IMG/VR virus record: IMGVR_UViG_3300043395_002799
Coordinates: 1 to 24,900 of that record
DNA: 24,900 nt
Direction: 5' to 3' (one strand)
Origin: a virus
The notes under the pieces were generated by a model. The model had not been told where the DNA came from, did no database searches, and saw only the letters and a list, made by a program, of their open reading frames with translations. The position numbers and the translations under genes were made by a program. Shown one piece after another: positions 15,774 through 22,493 of the stretch; the first letter of the stretch is position 1; every line of letters starts with the position of its first letter.

Positions 15774-17551
15774 GCGCGCGCCATCTGCTCTCCCAAGTCC
15801 AGGGTGGCGCCAGGCTCTTTTGGCTGCTCGATCTCCAATGGGCCGGGGGCGTGATCCGTGTGGCTGACGGCGATCTGGAAGTGCAGACCGACGACGGGGA
15901 TTTGCTGAAATACAGCCCAGGATTGGATAGCCCCGAGATGGAGGAGGCGATCGAACTGCTGACCGACATGAGCGCGGCGCCGGCCAGTGCGACCATTTCG
16001 GTCCTGCTCCCGGTTGACGTTCCCCGGCTGGTTGCGCTCGGGCACGACTTGTCCGGCGCCATCGGCACGCTCTCGCGATGGGTGGAGGGCACCACGCTGG
16101 AGGCGCGGCGGGTGGTGCTGGTGGGCATCGTGTCGGATCCGGAGTATGAAACCGAAGACGACCCGGTGCGATTCACTCTGGAGGCCAACGTCTGGCAGGA
16201 CTCCACGGAGTTTCCAGATCCGGAGGCCGCAGTACTCGCCGACAACTGGGACGACGCCATGATTCTCAGTCTGGCGTTGAGCGATTTCGAGCTGGCCTAC
16301 CCAATCGTCATCGGGCGCCCCGGCGTAGTGTCGACAATGATCACGTCGGTCGGGTGGATCACCGGGTCGGCCGGCGTGTGGGTGGACAAGCAGAACACCG
16401 CAGCGGGCGGCGGAAATGTTGGGGATTTGACCTTGGTTATAGCTGGACATCACGTCACAGCTACCGAGGTGTACGCCAATACCGACGGGTACACCACCGG
16501 CACCCGTTTTCTGGTGCGCAACGGGTACGACCGCCAGGAACATCCGGTCGCGTTTCTGTCCTGGTGGGGCACGAAGACGGCGGGTGCGGATGACTTTACC
16601 TATTCGGCAGGCCCTTACGGCTTCGTCGCTGGCCCGCCGACATCGCTCGGCCACAATGCCGTAAACGTAGAGTTTCAGCCGGCATCCGGTGTAGACCGAC
16701 CGGTATACATCGGCTGGCTCGACTCCACCGATGGCGGCGGCGGCATGCAGGGCCCCAATGGTCAAACGATCGAGACAGCGGGCGAGGTGCTCGAATGGCT
16801 ACTCGGTCTGACCTCGATCAAGGTCGATCGCGGTCGATGCGCCGTTGCCGGTTCGCTCCTGTCCCGGTTCAAACTGGGATTCACGATCGAAACCGGCGTC
16901 AAGCCATGGGAATGGGCCAAGGAGCACCTTCTGCCGCTGCTGCCTGTGACGATCGTATCCGGGCCCGATGGGGTGTACCCGCTCGTCTGGCGCTACTGGG
17001 CAACGAGCGCCGACGCAGTCCACCACCTGGATTTGGACATCGACCCAGGCATCGAGCGGTCAAGCGCCGTCCGCGTCGACCGCAGCAAGATCGTCAATGA
17101 CTGGACCCTGCGCTATGCCTACACCCGCCGCACGGGCAGTTTCCGCGGAGTGGCCCGCCTGGGAGCGGAGGGCCTGTCCGTCGGCCTGCCGTCCATGCAC
17201 TGCACCATTTCCCAGCGGCGGTATCGGCGCCCGGACGGCGACCCTTTGGTGATTGCCGAGTCTATGGATACCGTGTGCATCTACGACGACTCCACGGCGC
17301 AGGCGGTGCTTTCCTGGCAGGCGCTGGCATATGCCCTCGCGCGCCGTCGAGTGTCGTATCGTGTGCCGCTGTCTCGCTATCCGAGCATTGAGCGCGGCCA
17401 GGTGATCACGGTCACAGATCCGGATCTCTACCTCTCGTCTCAGGTCGCCCTCGTGGAGTCGGTGAAGACCGATGGTTCGCCGACCTGTGATGTCGGGCTA
17501 CTCCTCATCGAGGATCCGGGGCGGGACATGCGCCTCGGTGCCGTTTCGTGA
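15770..17551 (+). CDS. Baseplate hub / tail tip protein (593 aa)
   Basis: It overlaps the previous stop as ATGA. The first 40 residues (FWLLDLQWAGGVIRVADGDL) and a middle region with EVLEWLLGLTSIKVDRG look like strands and helices of hub proteins. A segment at about 434-460 (VRVDRSKIVNDWTLRYAY) followed by YRVPLSRYPSIERGQVITV and DLYLSSQVALVESVK fits the pattern of phage tail hub or tip-attachment proteins, in which a beta-barrel domain ends in a strand pair before the product terminus. No peptidase motif is seen. Location between the large tail protein and the fibre genes supports a central baseplate role. Confidence 0.6.
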   Translation: MSARHLLSQVQGGARLFWLLDLQWAGGVIRVADGDLEVQTDDGDLLKYSPGLDSPEMEEAIELLTDMSAAPASATISVLLPVDVPRLVALGHDLSGAIGTLSRWVEGTTLEARRVVLVGIVSDPEYETEDDPVRFTLEANVWQDSTEFPDPEAAVLADNWDDAMILSLALSDFELAYPIVIGRPGVVSTMITSVGWITGSAGVWVDKQNTAAGGGNVGDLTLVIAGHHVTATEVYANTDGYTTGTRFLVRNGYDRQEHPVAFLSWWGTKTAGADDFTYSAGPYGFVAGPPTSLGHNAVNVEFQPASGVDRPVYIGWLDSTDGGGGMQGPNGQTIETAGEVLEWLLGLTSIKVDRGRCAVAGSLLSRFKLGFTIETGVKPWEWAKEHLLPLLPVTIVSGPDGVYPLVWRYWATSADAVHHLDLDIDPGIERSSAVRVDRSKIVNDWTLRYAYTRRTGSFRGVARLGAEGLSVGLPSMHCTISQRRYRRPDGDPLVIAESMDTVCIYDDSTAQAVLSWQALAYALARRRVSYRVPLSRYPSIERGQVITVTDPDLYLSSQVALVESVKTDGSPTCDVGLLLIEDPGRDMRLGAVS

Positions 17552-17573
17552 TACTCTGCACCCGAGGTCCCCG

Positions 17574-17609
17574 ATGTTCCCCCGTCACACGCCCCGCAGG
17601 ATGAGATGA
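17574..17609 (+). CDS. Possible 11-codon leader ORF
   Basis: In the 61-base gap before the next gene an ATG at 17574 follows GAGG by six bases and opens a frame encoding MFPRHTPRRMR, ending three bases before ATG 17613. It could be a leader peptide that couples translation of the downstream gene, or chance. No other feature is seen in the gap. Confidence 0.25.
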   Translation: MFPRHTPRRMR

Positions 17610-17612
17610 GCC

Positions 17613-17930
17613 ATGCCCGTTGACCATGACTACAGCGGCGTGAACGCCTTCCCGCATTTTGACAGGATCACACTGACGAATGCGAATGAGGCCGACGACA
17701 TGACCCTCCCAGATGGGCCCCTGCTCGTGACGTTCCATCCGATCACCAATGCCTGCCGGATCTCGCACGCTGGCACCCAGGGCGCACAGCTCACCGACGA
17801 CTTCTTCACCGTCGCCGGGAACTCGGCCTATGAGATTACCGTTTCTTTCCGACAGCCCATTTCGACCCTCTACGTCGATACCGCCAGCGCGGGCACCGTC
17901 GTGGAGGTAGAGCTGGCGAGGCCCGTCTGA
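17613..17930 (+). CDS. Small tail-associated protein (105 aa)
   Basis: I do not recognise a family. The protein is beta-rich throughout (DRITLTNANEADDMTLP, LLVTFHPI, AYEITVSFRQPISTLYVD, TVVEVELARPV) and reads like a single small beta-sandwich. It lies between the hub and fibre genes, with its stop overlapping the fibre start by one base, so a small baseplate or fibre-attachment component is likely. AGGA lies 11 bases before the start, which is distant; the leader ORF just upstream may assist its translation. Confidence 0.6.
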   Translation: MPVDHDYSGVNAFPHFDRITLTNANEADDMTLPDGPLLVTFHPITNACRISHAGTQGAQLTDDFFTVAGNSAYEITVSFRQPISTLYVDTASAGTVVEVELARPV

Positions 17931-18916
17931 TGGGACGACTCTACTACATCCCCCCGAGCGATGCTGCCGCGTCCATCCCATCCCTCCGCACCCTGGGCAC
18001 CTCGGCGACGTCCGCTGCGGCCGGGAATGACTCCCGCCTGACCGACTCGCGTGCCCCCTCGGGTGCTGCGGCCGGCGACCTCAGTGGCACCTACCCATCC
18101 CCCAGCGTGGTCAGGGTCGCGGGTACCACCCCCGGCGCTACCGGCCTCGCCCTGCTCGACGACGCGACCGCGGCGGATGCCCGGACCACGCTGGGCCTCG
18201 GGACCGCGGCGGTGCTCGCTGCCGTGACCGCGCCCACCGCCAGTGGGCTGATGCAGCTCGGCACCCTGGGCATCGCTGACATCCCGCTCGCCCTGGCCCT
18301 GCGCTCTGGGTACGGCATGGGCGCGTGCCTGGTCAACGGCGTCGGCACAAACAACAGCGGCATGCAGGCGCCGACCTACTACGGCACCGGCGGCGGTACC
18401 GCGCACAACTGGGTGACCCGCACCGGGGCCGCCGAGGCCGGATGCCGCATCGAGACGCGGTCGCTCGACTTCGCGAACGGTGGCGGTGCCTATGTGAACT
18501 TCCAGCTTCCCACCACGATCGGGGCTCGTCGAGTCTGGATGGGATGGGGCTCGACAAACGAGACCGACTCCGACACCATCACCGGCGACTTCGTCGGCCT
18601 GCGTTACAGCAGCATCGTACCCGACGCCGGCTTCATCCCGATCACCCGGGATGGGACCACTCAGGCCGCCGGCTCTGCCTTCGCGATGCCGGTCGCCGAT
18701 CACAGCTACACCCTGATCGTCCACTGGCCGCGGGGTGGCGCATCGGCAACGCTGATCCTGATCGATCGCACGGCGAACACCATGCAGCAGGTGGCGCTGA
18801 GCAGCAATCTGCCGCGGTCCGGTCAAACGCTGGGCCTGATCTGCATGGTGTACAACCAAACCGTCTCGAAGAACATCAAGTTCGGGAACACTGAGCAATT
18901 CCTGGGGCTGCCATGA
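17930..18916 (+). CDS. Tail fibre / receptor-binding protein (328 aa)
   Basis: The N-terminal 100 residues carry patterns typical of trimeric phage fibres: AAGNDSRLTDSRAPSG, then GDLSGTYPSPSVVRVAG, and ATAADARTTLGLGTAA. The C-terminal 200 residues are a beta-rich globular region with Trp, Tyr and Gly (ARRVWMGWGSTNETDSDTI, GLRYSSIVPDAGFIPI), likely the receptor-binding head. It is the last large gene of the tail module, the usual place for host-range proteins. The short shaft suggests a stubby fibre. No intramolecular chaperone or lyase motif is visible. It overlaps the next small gene by ATGA. Confidence 0.78.
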   Translation: MGRLYYIPPSDAAASIPSLRTLGTSATSAAAGNDSRLTDSRAPSGAAAGDLSGTYPSPSVVRVAGTTPGATGLALLDDATAADARTTLGLGTAAVLAAVTAPTASGLMQLGTLGIADIPLALALRSGYGMGACLVNGVGTNNSGMQAPTYYGTGGGTAHNWVTRTGAAEAGCRIETRSLDFANGGGAYVNFQLPTTIGARRVWMGWGSTNETDSDTITGDFVGLRYSSIVPDAGFIPITRDGTTQAAGSAFAMPVADHSYTLIVHWPRGGASATLILIDRTANTMQQVALSSNLPRSGQTLGLICMVYNQTVSKNIKFGNTEQFLGLP

Positions 18917-19062
18917 CCGAGATCCTCGCCACCATCACGACCCTCCGCGAGCAGGTGGCTATGCTGAAGACGGATACCCTGATGACGGAGGAGGAGCGCC
19001 GAGCCGTGATGCTGGCGATCCTTCGGGCCATGGCCGACGTGCTGTGGGAGGTCATCGGCTGA
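18913..19062 (+). CDS. Small helical protein after the fibre (49 aa)
   Basis: It starts in an ATGA overlap with the fibre gene and ends in a TGATG overlap with the next. The sequence is one or two amphipathic helices (TEILATITTLREQVAMLK and EEERRAVMLAILRAMADVL) and looks like a short coiled coil. Small coiled-coil proteins directly after fibre genes may be fibre accessory or holin-linked proteins. No function can be assigned. Confidence 0.6.
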   Translation: MTEILATITTLREQVAMLKTDTLMTEEERRAVMLAILRAMADVLWEVIG

Positions 19063-19166
19063 TGCCATCCCCCTCCGTCTTCCTCGCCTTCCTCCCTCTC
19101 GACGCGGCTCGGCTCCGGCGTCGAGCGGATCGGCTGGTGGCACGGGCGGCGGAGATGCGGCCGTGA
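19062..19166 (+). CDS. Small basic peptide (34 aa)
   Basis: The frame tiles exactly between its neighbours: TGATG at the start and GTGA at the end, which argues that it is translated. It has a short hydrophobic start (SVFLAFLPLDAA) and an Arg-rich helix (RLRRRADRLVARAAEM). It is not recognisable. It may simply carry ribosomes into the next gene. Confidence 0.45.
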   Translation: MPSPSVFLAFLPLDAARLRRRADRLVARAAEMRP

Positions 19167-19726
19167 CCGTCATCGCCGCCATCCACGATCCCCGGACCGG
19201 TCGCGCCTGGATGCAGGCCGACACCCGCGCCGTTGCCGGGTCCGCCATCGTTTCCTCGACGGTCCAGAAAGTCGCCCGCCATGGCCTCGCCCTCATCGGC
19301 GGATCCGGGCCTGCCGCGATCACAGGCTTCGTCCGTCGCCGCGCCCCCGACCTGGAGCCCGGCCAGGATGTGGAGGACTACCTGGAGCGCCTCTCGGACG
19401 CATGGGTGGAGTGGAGCGCCCACAACGGGCTCGACACCGTCCACGACGGGCGGACCTTCCGGGAGGGTGACCTGCTCGTGGCCACGCCCTATGGGCTCTG
19501 GGGCATCGGTGGGGATCGGTCGATCGCTCAGCACGATGGCTACATGGCGATCGGGTCGGGCTACTGCGAGGCCATGGGGGCACTCTATGCCACTCGGGCA
19601 TGTGATCCGGAGTTCCGTCTCAGGGTCGCCATCGAGGCTGCCTGTCTCCTGGACACCGGTTGTGCGGGGATGGGGGAGTTGTTCGAGGTCCAGGCGCCCA
19701 TGCGGATCGGGGAGGCTGCGAAGTGA
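19163..19726 (+). CDS. HslV/proteasome-like Ntn-hydrolase (187 aa)
   Basis: The protein aligns by eye with HslV, the peptidase of the HslUV protease. It begins MTVIAAIHD, so removal of Met would expose Thr as the N-terminal nucleophile. A later acidic position (QADTRAV, D20) and Lys (VQKVARHG, K36) fall two residues beyond the Asp17/Lys33 of HslV, explained by a two-residue longer first hairpin. ALIGGSGPAA matches the HslV GFAGG loop and YMAIGSGYCEAMGALYA matches its conserved IGSGG-x-x-A-x-AAA segment. Length is close to HslV. No HslU or other AAA+ unfoldase is encoded in the window. GTG at 19163 overlaps the previous stop. It may be a virion maturation, host takeover or lysis-related peptidase; family membership is firmer than role. 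Confidence 0.75.
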   Translation: MTVIAAIHDPRTGRAWMQADTRAVAGSAIVSSTVQKVARHGLALIGGSGPAAITGFVRRRAPDLEPGQDVEDYLERLSDAWVEWSAHNGLDTVHDGRTFREGDLLVATPYGLWGIGGDRSIAQHDGYMAIGSGYCEAMGALYATRACDPEFRLRVAIEAACLLDTGCAGMGELFEVQAPMRIGEAAK

Positions 19727-20181
19727 CCGCCCCCCGATTGGCCATCCGGATCACCCGCGACCACTTCCTCCCCGATCGCACCCTCGGAACGGTCCACCTC
19801 GATCTCCCCGACGACTCGGCCGGCTTCCTTCCTTTCGGCTTCTCCGCCGAGGACCCCGATCGCCACCTCGAGGAGCACCCCGAGGCGAAGATCAGGGGCG
19901 CGACCGCGATCCCGCTCGGGACCTACAAGGTCCACCTCTACGACAGCCCCAAGCACGGGCCCGACACGCCTGAGCTGCTATCGGTCCCCGGCTATGGCCA
20001 CGTCCAGATCCACCCTGGCAACGGCCCCGCTGACACCGAGGGCTGCCTCCTCTTCGGCCTCGCTCGCACTGACTCGATGATCCTCCGCTCGCGGCTGGCC
20101 TGCACCTGGCTTCGGGCGGAGATCATCCGGGTCATCCGGGCGGGCGGCGAGGTCACCGTCGAGATCAGGCGGGCACCATGA
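19723..20181 (+). CDS. DUF5675 family protein (152 aa)
   Basis: The start is GTG at 19723 in a GTGA overlap with the peptidase gene. The sequence has the family pattern: a strand pair early (LAIRITRDHFLPDRTLG), TAIPLGTYKVHLYDSP (61-76), then a conserved VPGYGHVQIHPGNGPADTEG with I96, H97, P98, G99, N100, D104, E106 and G107, C108, and a terminal helix (LRSRLACTWLRAEIIRVI). The conserved His, Asp and Cys resemble a possible catalytic set. DUF5675 proteins are widespread in phages near lysis genes and their biochemical role is unknown. The neighbouring membrane peptide supports a lysis or envelope role. Confidence 0.8.
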   Translation: MTAPRLAIRITRDHFLPDRTLGTVHLDLPDDSAGFLPFGFSAEDPDRHLEEHPEAKIRGATAIPLGTYKVHLYDSPKHGPDTPELLSVPGYGHVQIHPGNGPADTEGCLLFGLARTDSMILRSRLACTWLRAEIIRVIRAGGEVTVEIRRAP

Positions 20182-20267
20182 CCCCGCGCACCGCCATCGC
20201 CTCCGCGATCGCCGCGATCGTCGTCTTCCTCGTCGTCGTCATTGGCGTGTCGCTGGGGGCCCTGTGA
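20178..20267 (+). CDS. Single-span membrane peptide, holin-like (29 aa)
   Basis: It begins in an ATGA overlap with the DUF5675 gene. After MTPR nearly all residues are hydrophobic (IAAIVVFLVVVIGVSLGA), so it is a single membrane helix with a basic N-terminus, likely N-in. A tiny membrane peptide next to envelope-type genes could be a pinholin-like or regulatory lysis protein. It ends 43 bases before the next start; a 17-codon GTG-initiated frame (20264-20317) bridges that gap but is too short to judge. Confidence 0.55.
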   Translation: MTPRTAIASAIAAIVVFLVVVIGVSLGAL

Positions 20268-20309
20268 ATCCCCCCGCGGTCGGCGACTCTGGCGGGCTGC
20301 TGGTGCCGC

Positions 20310-20762
20310 ATGTCTGACCCCATCACCACCTCCCCTCAAGCCCAGGACGCCGCCGCCAGACTCGGCCGCGACACCCTGGCGGCGGAGGAGCGACGCCAGA
20401 CGAGCGCCGCGCTGGTGGCTTACCTGGAGGCCCAGGACGGCCGACAGGTACTCCAGGGCCTGCTCGCCAGGGTCGCCAGCCTGCTCGACCGGGTGAGCGC
20501 CCGCCTCGATGTGTCGGACCCGGTCGTAGCGCGTGCCGCTGAGCTCCTGCACCGCGAGGTCACCGGGCTGGAGCGCGAGGCCGCTGAGGATGTGGGTCGC
20601 GCTCGGGACGGGTCGCGGATCCTGATCCTGGCCACCTCCCGCCCCGCCCTCATCCTCTATGGCATTCTCGCGACCGCGATCTCCGGATGGCTCGGCATCC
20701 AGACCGGCTCGACTCCACCCACTACACCCGGAGCGGCATCTGCCGCAGAAGGTGCCCCATGA
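20310..20762 (+). CDS. Tail-anchored coiled-coil membrane protein (150 aa)
   Basis: Residues about 8-105 are helical and charged with heptad character (RLGRDTLAAEERRQTSAAL, VLQGLLARVASLLDRVSARL, EVTGLEREAAEDVGRARDG). A single membrane span follows at about 111-132 (PALILYGILATAISGWLGI) and then a short Thr/Pro/Ala tail. This layout, a long soluble helical part and a C-terminal anchor, fits a lysis-associated or membrane-remodelling protein, but i-spanins have the span at the N-terminus, so it is not a canonical spanin. It ends in an ATGA overlap with the next gene. No family recognised. Confidence 0.65.
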   Translation: MSDPITTSPQAQDAAARLGRDTLAAEERRQTSAALVAYLEAQDGRQVLQGLLARVASLLDRVSARLDVSDPVVARAAELLHREVTGLEREAAEDVGRARDGSRILILATSRPALILYGILATAISGWLGIQTGSTPPTTPGAASAAEGAP

Positions 20763-20923
20763 CCGCTCAGGACTGCGACCGCGTCGGCGGCGTGCACTTT
20801 ACTCCCGAGGAGATCCGCGCGATGACGCCCGCTGTGCGTCCCGCCGAGATCGAGCGAGAGATCCCCCCACGGCCTGCGAGCCCTCTTCGGCGACTGGTCG
20901 ACGCGCTCCTCGGGAGAAAGTGA
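20759..20923 (+). CDS. Small hypothetical protein (54 aa)
   Basis: It starts with ATGA overlap and ends with TGATG overlap, so it is in the translational chain. The middle is acidic and Pro-rich (FTPEEIRAMTPAVRPAEIE) and the C-terminus is a short basic amphipathic helix (PLRRLVDALLGRK) that may associate with membrane. Function unknown. Confidence 0.55.
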   Translation: MTAQDCDRVGGVHFTPEEIRAMTPAVRPAEIEREIPPRPASPLRRLVDALLGRK

Positions 20924-21210
20924 TGGGCCAAGGCGCGGAAAGCAACATCGGATATCTCGTCGACATGCCGGCGGGGCGGTCGCTCAACGACCCACCGGAC
21001 ATCGTCTACCAGGTGAGCGGCGCCGGGTCGGTGGCGGAGGCACCCCCCATCTCCTGGAGTGCCCGGGATGACCTCCAGGCCGCCGCTGCGGCCGGCCTCA
21101 CGGACTGGCTCGACTACCTCAACACCGACCATCACGACGTGTGGACCTGGATGGGCATGCGGACATCGGCCGAGCGCCAGCGGATGCACGTGGCCACGAC
21201 CTACCTGTAG
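20923..21210 (+). CDS. Hypothetical protein at the end of the late module (95 aa)
   Basis: Last gene of the rightward module. Its start overlaps the previous stop by one base. The sequence has a beta-rich first half (DPPDIVYQVSGAGSVAEAPP) and a helical second half (DLQAAAAAGLTDWLDYLNTD) ending with a Trp/Met-rich stretch (HDVWTWMGMRTSAERQR). Not recognised. Its last 10 bases overlap the 3' end of the convergent leftward gene. Confidence 0.6.
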   Translation: MGQGAESNIGYLVDMPAGRSLNDPPDIVYQVSGAGSVAEAPPISWSARDDLQAAAAAGLTDWLDYLNTDHHDVWTWMGMRTSAERQRMHVATTYL

Positions 21211-21551
21211 GCGAGGGCGACGCCCGCCACGATCCATCCCAGCACGCCGAGCACCGCCACGAGCCCCCATAGGCGCTCGATGGTCTGGAGGCGGTCCATG
21301 CGGGCGTGCAGGCTGTAGGCGAGCAGGGCAAGACGCGAGGCCACCTCGGCGAGGTCCTGCCCCTCGACGACGGGCAGCCGCGAGATCCGCTCCAGCTCGT
21401 CGACGATCGGCCGAGCTCCGGCTGCGTGATCTGGACCGGGCTCTGACAGGTGCAGCTCCACAGCCCCCGCGGCCTCCAGGGGGAGGTCGGGGCCGTCGCC
21501 GCGGGGGCCTGTCTGGACTGTAGCATGATGGGGTCCCGACTGGTCAGCCAC
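21201..21551 (-). CDS. Membrane-anchored helical protein, last leftward gene (116 aa)
   Basis: The first possible start is GTG at 21551, since an in-frame stop lies two codons upstream; the ribosome site is poor and a later start is possible. The N-terminal 50 residues are Pro/Gly-rich and likely disordered. Residues about 50-92 form an amphipathic helix (RPIVDELERISRLPVVEG, RLALLAYSLHARMDRLQTI), followed by a membrane span at about 93-114 (LWGLVAVLGVLGWIVAGVALA) and a short YR end. It resembles the 150-aa tail-anchored protein of the opposite strand in layout. It could be a holin, antiholin or membrane regulator. Confidence 0.55.
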   Translation of the reverse strand: MADQSGPHHATVQTGPRGDGPDLPLEAAGAVELHLSEPGPDHAAGARPIVDELERISRLPVVEGQDLAEVASRLALLAYSLHARMDRLQTIERLWGLVAVLGVLGWIVAGVALAYR

Positions 21552-21668
21552 TCGCTACCCACCCGGTCGAGCTCGTGGGGCGCGGTCCGCGGCCGGAGCC
21601 TCCCACGCTGATCCTGTCGAGCCGTCCCGGCCAAAGCCTTGTCCGCTGTGTCGGGGCCCAGGATCAGT
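21552..21668. other. Short intergenic stretch between two leftward genes
   Basis: I see no convincing gene here. The plus strand has an open frame with KPCPLCRGPG that resembles a zinc-ribbon start but no start codon, and it continues as the complement of the leftward gene. No promoter or strong hairpin is evident. Confidence 0.4.
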
Positions 21669-21926
21669 CTACCCCATCGAGCGGGGGCGTGACCAGTCGG
21701 GCGCCGCGGTCACCGGACCCACCGCGGGGAGCCCGTGCGCGCGCCGGGCGGCCTCGAAACTCTCATGCTGCTCACCATCGCTAACCCACGGGCTCTTGTG
21801 GTCGGCGGTGGCGACGATCACGGAGTCGAGGTCATCGCTGAAACTGATCTTGATGAAGCTGGTCCGCGTGTCGCGGGTCCGCTTCCACGTCTCCGAGTCG
21901 TTGGCGGACTTGATCAACTCGTCCAT
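21669..21926 (-). CDS. Hypothetical leftward protein (85 aa)
   Basis: The start at 21926 is set by a strong ribosome site (AGGAGGAG, six bases upstream); an in-frame ATG nine codons earlier lies upstream of that site and is less likely. A short N-terminal helix (DELIKSANDSETWKRTRD) precedes a beta hairpin (TSFIKISFSDDLDSVIVATA) and a loop with SPWVSDGEQHESFEAARRAH, then a Pro-rich tail. It may bind nucleic acid or protein, but no family is recognised. Confidence 0.6.
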   Translation of the reverse strand: MDELIKSANDSETWKRTRDTRTSFIKISFSDDLDSVIVATADHKSPWVSDGEQHESFEAARRAHGLPAVGPVTAAPDWSRPRSMG

Positions 21927-21942
21927 CGCTCTCTCCTCCTCG

Positions 21943-21966
21943 CCCAGCCGCATCCGCCCGGCTGGG
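21943..21966 (-). promoter_or_regulatory. Hairpin abutting a ribosome site
   Basis: CCCAGCC (21943-21949) pairs with GGCTGGG (21960-21966) around a 10-base loop, two bases before the Shine-Dalgarno of the gene starting at 21926. There is no U-tract, so it is not a standard terminator. It is one of four similar arrangements in this module. Confidence 0.45.
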
Positions 21967-21998
21967 GTTGTGGTGCCCGGCGGTGGGCGGGTGGATGT

Positions 21999-22106
21999 CT
22001 ACCTGGACAGCGGGGAGACCCCGCAGGCAAGGCAGATCCCGCCCCAGAGCATGAAGCCTGCCGCCCAGATTGGATGCTGCATCATCAGCATGAAGAGATC
22101 GGCCAT
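21999..22106 (-). CDS. Small membrane peptide (35 aa)
   Basis: The frame has GAGAGGA seven bases before ATG. It encodes a Met-rich hydrophobic peptide, MADLFMLMMQHPIW then AAGFMLWGGICLACGV and a short basic end, with one likely membrane span at about 13-30. It is too small for a family assignment. It may be an early membrane-acting peptide such as a superinfection or host-modulation factor, but this is guesswork. Confidence 0.5.
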   Translation of the reverse strand: MADLFMLMMQHPIWAAGFMLWGGICLACGVSPLSR

Positions 22107-22125
22107 GCTGGTATCCTCTCAGGTC

Positions 22126-22153
22126 CCCCGCACCGGAGCCGGTCAGCGCGGGG
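22126..22153 (-). promoter_or_regulatory. Hairpin upstream of a ribosome site
   Basis: CCCCGC (22126-22131) pairs with GCGGGG (22148-22153), and inside it ACCGG (22132-22136) pairs with CCGGT (22139-22143), with a four-base bulge. It lies five bases upstream of the GAGAGGA site for the gene starting at 22106. The rest of 22107-22230 shows nothing else I can name. Confidence 0.4.
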
Positions 22154-22230
22154 AGGGTGAAGCCGCGAGCCGGGCGGCAGGGGTCAGGAGGGGTCCTGGG
22201 CGGGTGGCGAGGGAGCGGGAGCAGTGAGGG

Positions 22231-22458
22231 CTACCCCGACACGCCGTGAATGATGCACCGCGATCGGATGTCCGCAAGGACGATCCCATCGTCCCTGGCG
22301 GCGCCATCACAGAGTGTGCTCAGCCTTGCGCCATCACGATCCACCACCGATAGACCACGATCCCCAATGGTGAGCAGCTCCAGTCGTGACGGAGCACGAA
22401 GCAGGATCCTCTCCAGGGAGCGGACCCATCGAGCCTCGTCTTCGGTGAGGGGATCCAT
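22231..22458 (-). CDS. Hypothetical leftward protein (75 aa)
   Basis: The start at 22458 has a strong GAGGAGG site five bases upstream; a longer frame upstream is only a basic antiphase extension across the neighbouring gene. The protein starts with a helix (LTEDEARWVRSLERILLRAP) and continues as a beta-rich part (LELLTIGDRGLSVVDRDGA, then GIVLADIRSRCIIHG). Not recognised. Confidence 0.6.
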   Translation of the reverse strand: MDPLTEDEARWVRSLERILLRAPSRLELLTIGDRGLSVVDRDGARLSTLCDGAARDDGIVLADIRSRCIIHGVSG

Positions 22459-22470
22459 CTCATCCTCCTC

Positions 22471-22488
22471 GGGCGGATCCGGCCGCCC
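22471..22488 (-). promoter_or_regulatory. Hairpin between two leftward genes, abutting a ribosome site
   Basis: GGGCGG (22471-22476) pairs with CCGCCC (22483-22488) with loop ATCCGG. It lies after the stop of the 156-aa gene and touches the GAGGAGG site of the gene starting at 22458. No U-tract follows. Confidence 0.4.
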
Positions 22489-22493
22489 TGCCG

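Noticed and set aside
20264-20317. 17-codon GTG-initiated frame between the membrane peptide and the tail-anchored protein
   Set aside because: Fits overlaps at both ends but is too short and featureless to call a gene; noted only within the 29-aa peptide entry.
20310-20762. Inner-membrane spanin call
   Set aside because: The membrane span is near the C-terminus, opposite to known i-spanins, and no o-spanin lipobox is visible nearby.
21631-21670. Plus-strand KPCPLCRGPG phrase resembling a zinc ribbon of Lar-type proteins
   Set aside because: No start codon or ribosome site in frame, no second CxxC pair, and the frame continues only as the complement of the leftward 85-aa gene.
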